Source: JAAYSA01 sp035367155 (GTDB lineage Bacteria > Bacillota_I > Bacilli_A > RFN20 > CAG-826). From it: DNA of 64,000 bases. The notes below the pieces were generated by a model, which saw nothing but the letters and a program-made list of their open reading frames with translations, searched no databases and was not told where the DNA came from. The translations under genes were made by a program, and so were the position numbers. Shown here one piece after another: positions 60,431 through 64,000 of this stretch (positions within the stretch are counted from its first letter, which is position 1; each line of letters begins with the position of its first letter). The stretch spans positions 20,865 through 84,864 of the forward strand of contig DAOSJI010000003.1 in the NCBI GenBank assembly GCA_035367155.1. Direction: 5' to 3'.

Positions 60431-61159
60431 ATGGATATTACAACTGTTGATCAATTAATTAGAGAATGGTTTTTAAGTTTTGGAACTTCGGGTCACATTT
60501 TTCTAATTATCGTTTCTTTATTCGCTGCTGCACTTTTTGCCGGCGTAATTGGCTTTGAACGTGAATATCATGGACATGCTGCTGGATTAAGAACACATAT
60601 GCTTGTTGGTCTAGGCAGTGCTATAGTCATGGTTGTGTCAATTTATGGTTTTGATAGAGGTGTTTTTCCAGATCGAGACCCTGCTCGTTTAGCAGCACAA
60701 GTAGTTAGCGGCATCGGTTTTTTGGGTGCTGGCACTATTATTCAAACAGGAACGGATATTAAAGGACTTACGACTGCAACTACCTTATGGATTGTGATGG
60801 CGATTGGCCTTGCAGCAGGTGCTGGTCAATTCGTTATAGCGGGTCTAGGCACATTCTTTTCCTTGATCATTTTAATAAGTTTACGTCGATTAGAACATTT
60901 AGCACAAAAAAGAGCACCAAAAATTACTCTTGTTGTTTCAAGTGAGACAAGTATTTTAAGCGATGTTCACATTATTGCATCTCGTTTTGGTGTTAATATT
61001 AAAGACATTCAATCTTCAATGATAATTATTAATGCAAACACCTATCTTCGCGTTACATTAAATATCGCTTTTGCTTCAAAGGCAACAATTATTGCTTTTA
61101 CAGAAGAACTTAAGGATGAAATAAAACCTCTTGAACTTCGAGTTAGTTCTAACTTCTAA
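60431..61159 (+). CDS. MgtC/SapB-family membrane protein
   Basis: A 242-residue protein. Its first part (about 1-150) has four to five helices with the MgtC family signatures FERE near residues 43-46, GLRTHMLVGLGSA, DPARLAAQVVSGIGFLGAGTI and TTATTLWIVMAIGLAAGAG. The C-terminal about 90 residues are a soluble ACT-like domain, as in MgtC and SapB-like proteins. MgtC in Salmonella supports growth at low magnesium and in macrophages by inhibiting the ATP synthase; the role of most relatives is unknown. It is read with cysS (AGAAGG before the ATG) and rlmB follows four bases later. Confidence 0.9.
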   Translation: MDITTVDQLIREWFLSFGTSGHIFLIIVSLFAAALFAGVIGFEREYHGHAAGLRTHMLVGLGSAIVMVVSIYGFDRGVFPDRDPARLAAQVVSGIGFLGAGTIIQTGTDIKGLTTATTLWIVMAIGLAAGAGQFVIAGLGTFFSLIILISLRRLEHLAQKRAPKITLVVSSETSILSDVHIIASRFGVNIKDIQSSMIIINANTYLRVTLNIAFASKATIIAFTEELKDEIKPLELRVSSNF

Positions 61160-61162
61160 AAG

Positions 61163-61879
61163 ATGATTAACCTTCAATACGGAAGAATTCCAGTTTTAAA
61201 TGCTTTAAAGGAAAACCAAGTTAATGAAATTTTTATTTCATCTTCTTTTAATGATAGAAAAATATTAGAACATGTTGAAAAATTAAATATTAAAGTCACA
61301 ATTTTAACAAAAAATGAATTAGATAAAATGGTGAAAGGAAACCATCAAGGCATTATTGCAAAGGTTAAACCATTTGAGTATACACCATTTGAAACCCTGC
61401 AAAATATTTTAAAAAGACAGCAAAAACCAATTGTTTTACTTTTAGATGAGATTCAAGATCCTCAAAATTTTGGTGCTATTATAAGAAGTGCTGATGCTTT
61501 TGGAGTGACTGGGATAATTATTAAGAAAAGAAATCAAGTTTTAGTAACCCCAACAGTTATTAAGGCTGCAACGGGTGCTCAAAATTATGTTAAAATATGT
61601 CAAGTTTCAAATCTAAGAGATGCCATAGATAAACTAAAGAAAATGGGCTTTTGGATAGTAGCAACCGATGCTTCCGCAGAACAAAGTACTCATCAATTAG
61701 ATTATAATTTTCCTGTGGGGCTAATCATCGGAAGTGAGGGATTTGGAATCTCTAGTCTATTATTAAAAAACGCCGATTATATAGTTAAAATTCCAATGCT
61801 AGGCAATGTTAATTCACTTAACGCAAGTGTTGCTACAGGTATATTACTTTACGAAATTAGAACAAAACAAACTAAATAA
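61163..61879 (+). CDS. rlmB: 23S rRNA 2'-O-methyltransferase, TrmH family
   Basis: A 238-residue SPOUT-type RNA methyltransferase, probably the one modifying guanosine 2251 in 23S rRNA. It has an N-terminal L30e-like domain (about 1-72) and the SPOUT domain with LDEIQDPQNFGAIIRSADAFG (Asn-Phe-Gly-Ala-Ile-Ile-Arg), LIIGSEGFGIS (about 190-200) and SLNASVATGILLYE (about 217-230), the SAM-knot motifs. Position between cysS and the sigma factor/rpmG genes matches the Bacillus yacO locus, but yacP, which follows there, is absent here. Confidence 0.92.
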   Translation: MINLQYGRIPVLNALKENQVNEIFISSSFNDRKILEHVEKLNIKVTILTKNELDKMVKGNHQGIIAKVKPFEYTPFETLQNILKRQQKPIVLLLDEIQDPQNFGAIIRSADAFGVTGIIIKKRNQVLVTPTVIKAATGAQNYVKICQVSNLRDAIDKLKKMGFWIVATDASAEQSTHQLDYNFPVGLIIGSEGFGISSLLLKNADYIVKIPMLGNVNSLNASVATGILLYEIRTKQTK

Positions 61880-61911
61880 CGCCAATTTATAATTATCAGA
61901 CACTGATATTT

Positions 61912-62526
61912 ATGAAATATGACGTCATTTTGACCTCAAATGAAGAGGCTATAAGTGCTGCAACAGTATGTGGAATAAATGAAAATGAAGTCATTCTTTT
62001 AATTATGGCCAATTTTATGTATTGGATAAAAAAGAAAGCCGGTAATTTTATTAATAGTCTCGAATATTTAGCTCTAGAATTTGAAGATTTATACTATGAA
62101 GGACTTCGTAGCATTATCCATGCAATTGAAACATTTGATATATGCAAAGGTTGTTTTACTAGCTATGTCCAAATTGTAATTCATCGGCAAATGTGGGGAT
62201 TAGTTAAGAAGGCTAGATCAGCAGGACGGAAAATTCATACAAATGCCCTAAGCTTAGATGCTAAGTTATATAAAGAAAACGATAGATTTTTTATAAGTGA
62301 TTCAATTGGAGAACTCGATCCATATCTAAGTGGAGAAACTCTACCTAATTCAATGATTGACCATATAGGTGATCTAGTTAGTGTAAGATTAGATGAAGAG
62401 GAAATTTGCATAATTAAACTCAAAATTGCAGGGTATAATTATGGTGAAATAGCTGAAAAATTAGGTTGTTCTAGAAGACAAGTGTTTGCAGTAATTAAGT
62501 CAATAAAGTCAAAATATAGTTGGTAA
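61912..62526 (+). CDS. RNA polymerase sigma-70-family factor at the sigH position
   Basis: A 204-residue protein with a region-2-like segment (about residues 42-95, with LEFEDLYYEGLRSIIHAIETFDICKGCFTSYVQIVIHRQMW; key motif FxSYxxxxIxRxM) and a C-terminal helix-turn-helix (region 4, KIAGYNYGEIAEKLGCSRRQVFAVIKSIKSKY). It lies between rlmB and rpmG-secE-nusG, exactly where sigH lies in Bacillus, so it is likely a divergent SigH homologue. It is shorter and less conserved than SigH, and a competence or stress role rather than sporulation is my guess. The ribosome-binding site is poor. Confidence 0.8.
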   Translation: MKYDVILTSNEEAISAATVCGINENEVILLIMANFMYWIKKKAGNFINSLEYLALEFEDLYYEGLRSIIHAIETFDICKGCFTSYVQIVIHRQMWGLVKKARSAGRKIHTNALSLDAKLYKENDRFFISDSIGELDPYLSGETLPNSMIDHIGDLVSVRLDEEEICIIKLKIAGYNYGEIAEKLGCSRRQVFAVIKSIKSKYSW

Positions 62527-62554
62527 AATAATTAAATAAATTAAAAATATTGCG

Positions 62555-62586
62555 AAAACAAAAAATGACGAATTTTTTTGTTTTTT
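62555..62586 (+). terminator. A/T-only hairpin with T-run after the sigma factor
   Basis: AAAACAAAAAA and TTTTTTGTTTT pair over eleven positions around TGACGAAT, followed by two more T. The stem is weak (one C-G pair), so termination may be partial. Confidence 0.5.
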
Positions 62587-62669
62587 CTTTCTTTGAAAAT
62601 AATATGGAAAATGAGATAATAAATAAGGCTCTTTTTTGAATGTTAATTCAAAATATTGCCAAATAATAT

Positions 62670-62699
62670 TTGACTATGTTAATGAGCTTATGATATATT
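62670..62699 (+). promoter_or_regulatory. Promoter of rpmG-secE-nusG
   Basis: TTGACT (62670-62675) and TATATT (62694-62699) are spaced by 18 bases, 30 bases before the rpmG ATG. AAGGAG follows. Confidence 0.5.
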
Positions 62700-62729
62700 C
62701 ATAAGCACGATATGATAAGGAGTCATTAG

Positions 62730-62879
62730 ATGCGTGTAAAAGTTCTACTAATCTGTTCTGAGTGTCTTTCAAGAAATTACACAACCTCAATTAATAGGGC
62801 TACGCAGACTAAACGATTTGAAATTAGAAAGTATTGTCCTAGATGTAATAAGACCACATTACATAAGGAGAGCAAATAG
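62730..62879 (+). CDS. rpmG: 50S ribosomal protein L33, zinc-binding form
   Basis: A 49-residue protein read directly from the sequence. It begins MRVKVLLICSECLSRNY and continues with RYCPRC-like sequence (KYCPRCNKTTLHKESK), giving the two Cys-x-x-Cys pairs of the zinc form. AAGGAG precedes the ATG. It lies before secE and nusG as in Bacillus. Confidence 0.96.
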   Translation: MRVKVLLICSECLSRNYTTSINRATQTKRFEIRKYCPRCNKTTLHKESK

Positions 62880-62888
62880 GAGGCACTT

Positions 62889-63089
62889 ATGGGACTTAAA
62901 AAATATGCTGGTGAAGTAATCAAAGAAGGCAAACGAGTTCGTTGGCCAAAAAGAGAAGTGATATTCCCATTAATTTTTGTTGTTTTAGTAATTACTGCTT
63001 TCGCAGCAGCCGTTTTACTTTTAGAAGATATGGCAGTTGCACGTCTTTTAGGTGCTTTAGAAAAAGCATTTGAAGGATTTAAAAAGTAG
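62889..63089 (+). CDS. secE: Protein translocase subunit SecE
   Basis: The small single-helix subunit clamping SecY. The 66 residues contain the conserved amphipathic segment EVIKEGKRVRWPKREVIFP (about 8-26) followed by one membrane helix (about 27-49). A short tail follows. It is nine bases after rpmG, with AGGAGG before the ATG, and followed by nusG. Confidence 0.94.
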   Translation: MGLKKYAGEVIKEGKRVRWPKREVIFPLIFVVLVITAFAAAVLLLEDMAVARLLGALEKAFEGFKK

Positions 63090-63108
63090 ATATTAGAGGA
63101 GGTGTTGT

Positions 63109-63675
63109 ATGAGAATACCTGAAAAAGATATTCGTTGGTATGTTGTATCAACCCAGTCGGGCCGTGAAAATCGTATTAAAGACTATATTTTATCTCGAAA
63201 GACCTCGATGGATTTAGAAGAAAATATTTATCGGGTTATCGTTGCAGAAATTGAAGTTGATGTTATTGATAAAGAAACGGGTTTACCAAGTGGTAAAAAG
63301 AGAATGAAAAATCTTTACCCAGGATATGTCTTCGTTGAAATGTTAATGAGCGATGAGGCTTGGTTCGTAGTTCGTAATACACCCGGTGTTACCGGTTTTA
63401 TTGGCTCAAGCGGAAAAGGTGCAAAGCCATTTCCTGTCCCAGATGATGAAATTGAACCCATTTTAAAAAGACTTGGAATTATTAGCCAAGAAATGTATGA
63501 AAGTTATAATGAGGGCGATACTGTTCGAATCATTACTGGTCCTTTAGAAGGAACAGAAGGAACTATTATAGAGTTTGATAAAGAAACAGGCAGCTTAATA
63601 ATTGAATCATTAATCTTTGGACGTCCACAAAGAATTGAAACAAACTTTGCGGACACCGAAAAAATTAACGAATAA
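63109..63675 (+). CDS. nusG: Transcription elongation/termination factor NusG
   Basis: NusG couples RNA polymerase to ribosomes or Rho. The 188 residues have the N-terminal RNP-like domain (WYVVSTQSGRENRIKDYI and KNLYPGYVFVEMLMSDEAWFVVRNTPGVTGFIG, by key Pro-Gly-Tyr and Asn-Thr-Pro-Gly-Val) and the C-terminal KOW domain (GDTVRIITGPLEGTEGTIIEF, about residues 134-154). Length is normal. GGAGGT precedes the ATG. A terminator follows its stop. Confidence 0.97.
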   Translation: MRIPEKDIRWYVVSTQSGRENRIKDYILSRKTSMDLEENIYRVIVAEIEVDVIDKETGLPSGKKRMKNLYPGYVFVEMLMSDEAWFVVRNTPGVTGFIGSSGKGAKPFPVPDDEIEPILKRLGIISQEMYESYNEGDTVRIITGPLEGTEGTIIEFDKETGSLIIESLIFGRPQRIETNFADTEKINE

Positions 63676-63676
63676 T

Positions 63677-63700
63677 AAAACGGGGCTTAACCCCGTTTTT
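63677..63700. terminator. Terminator between nusG and ktrA (bidirectional)
   Basis: AAAACGGGG and CCCCGTTTT around loop CTTAA, with T on the plus strand and A on the other side. It can serve the end of nusG and, on the minus strand, the end of ktrA. Confidence 0.88.
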
Positions 63701-63715
63701 AAGTGTCTATTTTTT

Positions 63716-64000
63716 TTATTCTTTTCTTTTTGTGCGTTTTGGTTTCTTTTCTTTGTGACCAATTGAGGATGGTTCACGATTAATAAAATCACCAAAATCT
63801 TCAATGTCGCGTCTTGTTCCAACAACATGGATTATATCTTTTGGACTAAGAGTGTCAGCAGCTCTTGGTGCAAACATTTTATGGCCTCTTTGAATAAGAA
63901 TGATATTAATACCGAATTGATTTCTTGCATCAAGAGCAAGAATTTGAATGGGGACAAAATCTTCACGAATTGTGATTTTAACAACTGAATAGTTTCCGCC
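63716..64000 (-). CDS. ktrA: Potassium uptake regulatory protein KtrA/TrkA, C-terminal part
   Basis: The visible 94 residues are the C-terminal RCK_C domain of a KtrA/TrkA-type protein, which binds nucleotides and controls K+ uptake by KtrB/TrkH. The reading on the minus strand shows VVKITIREDFVPIQILALDARNQFGINIIL (a conserved RCK segment, key Arg-Asn-Gln-Phe-Gly-Ile-Asn-Ile), a PRAADTLSPKDIIHVVGTRRDI segment, and a basic Lys/Arg tail ending at 63716. The N-terminal Rossmann domain lies beyond the window edge. It is not frameshifted within the visible part. Confidence 0.88.
   Translation of the reverse strand, partial: GGNYSVVKITIREDFVPIQILALDARNQFGINIILIQRGHKMFAPRAADTLSPKDIIHVVGTRRDIEDFGDFINREPSSIGHKEKKPKRTKRKE

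Noticed and set aside
1..64000. Mycoplasma genetic code (TGA as Trp)
   Set aside because: tgt, pcrA, queT and oppD end on TGA at family-typical lengths, and Trp is coded by TGG in all genes examined.
1..64000. Mobile elements, CRISPR arrays, tRNA or rRNA genes
   Set aside because: No transposase, integrase, direct-repeat array or tRNA-like cloverleaf with a CCA-type end was seen in any spacer.

Overview
The window is a gene-dense, AT-rich bacterial chromosome segment. Gene content points to a low-GC, Gram-positive-type organism: many lipoprotein signal peptides, AGGAGG-like ribosome-binding sites, GatCAB with AsnS, NAD-dependent ligase, PcrA, a zinc-type S14, and rlmB / sigma factor / rpmG / secE / nusG in the order known from Bacillus. 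TGA is a true stop here: tgt, pcrA, queT and oppD all end on TGA at the expected length, so the Mycoplasma code does not apply. My best guess is an uncultured Bacilli/Erysipelotrichia-like or deep Mollicutes-related lineage (inference). I see no mobile element, CRISPR array, tRNA or rRNA.

Layout. 1-3.7 kb: tail of a surface-polysaccharide region (Wzy/O-antigen-ligase-like membrane protein, lipoprotein, TupA-like ATP-grasp protein, small membrane protein). 3.8-13.4 kb: an oligopeptide ABC importer (oppA-B-C-D-F) with a CcpA-site-like element at its promoter and, as last gene, a 909-residue membrane-anchored BspA-type leucine-rich-repeat protein. 13.4-17.3 kb (minus): flippase and two glycosyltransferases. 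17.3-25.6 kb: ung, a TPP riboswitch with terminator and thiT, a Sel1 protein, a membrane protein, a DUF402/Ntdp phosphatase, the t6A genes tsaE, tsaB and a rimI-tsaD fusion, asnS, and a 55-residue membrane protein. 25.6-27.7 kb (minus): three overlapping unknown membrane-protein genes. 27.7-35.6 kb: thioredoxin-like lipoprotein, pcrA-ligA, gatCAB. 35.6-37 kb (minus): M28 peptidase lipoprotein. 37.1-40.4 kb: queuosine salvage cluster queT-tgt-queA-queH.

40.4-55.6 kb is one continuous S10-spc-alpha super-operon (rpsJ to rplQ, with secY, adk, map, infA and rpoA), preceded by a TTGACA promoter and a structured leader and closed by a terminator. rpmD (L30) is absent, and several ribosomal proteins carry long low-complexity tails: L5 about 117 residues, S5 about 60, S17 about 50, and shorter ones on L22 and L23. 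55.7-58.9 kb: a geranylgeranyl-reductase-like flavoprotein with an MFS transporter, then a small membrane protein. 59-63.7 kb: cysS, an MgtC-family protein, rlmB, a sigma factor at the sigH position, rpmG, secE, nusG. The right edge cuts the 5' part of a KtrA/TrkA gene (minus).

How the parts fit: the opp importer, external M28 peptidase and LRR protein suggest a peptide-scavenging host- or community-associated cell; ThiT and QueT show import of vitamin and base precursors rather than full synthesis; the polysaccharide genes build surface glycan. Promoters are often of the extended -10 type (TGnTATAAT). Three genes too short for a routine ORF scan (rpmJ, rpmG and the 55-residue protein) and the partial ktrA were read directly from the sequence.
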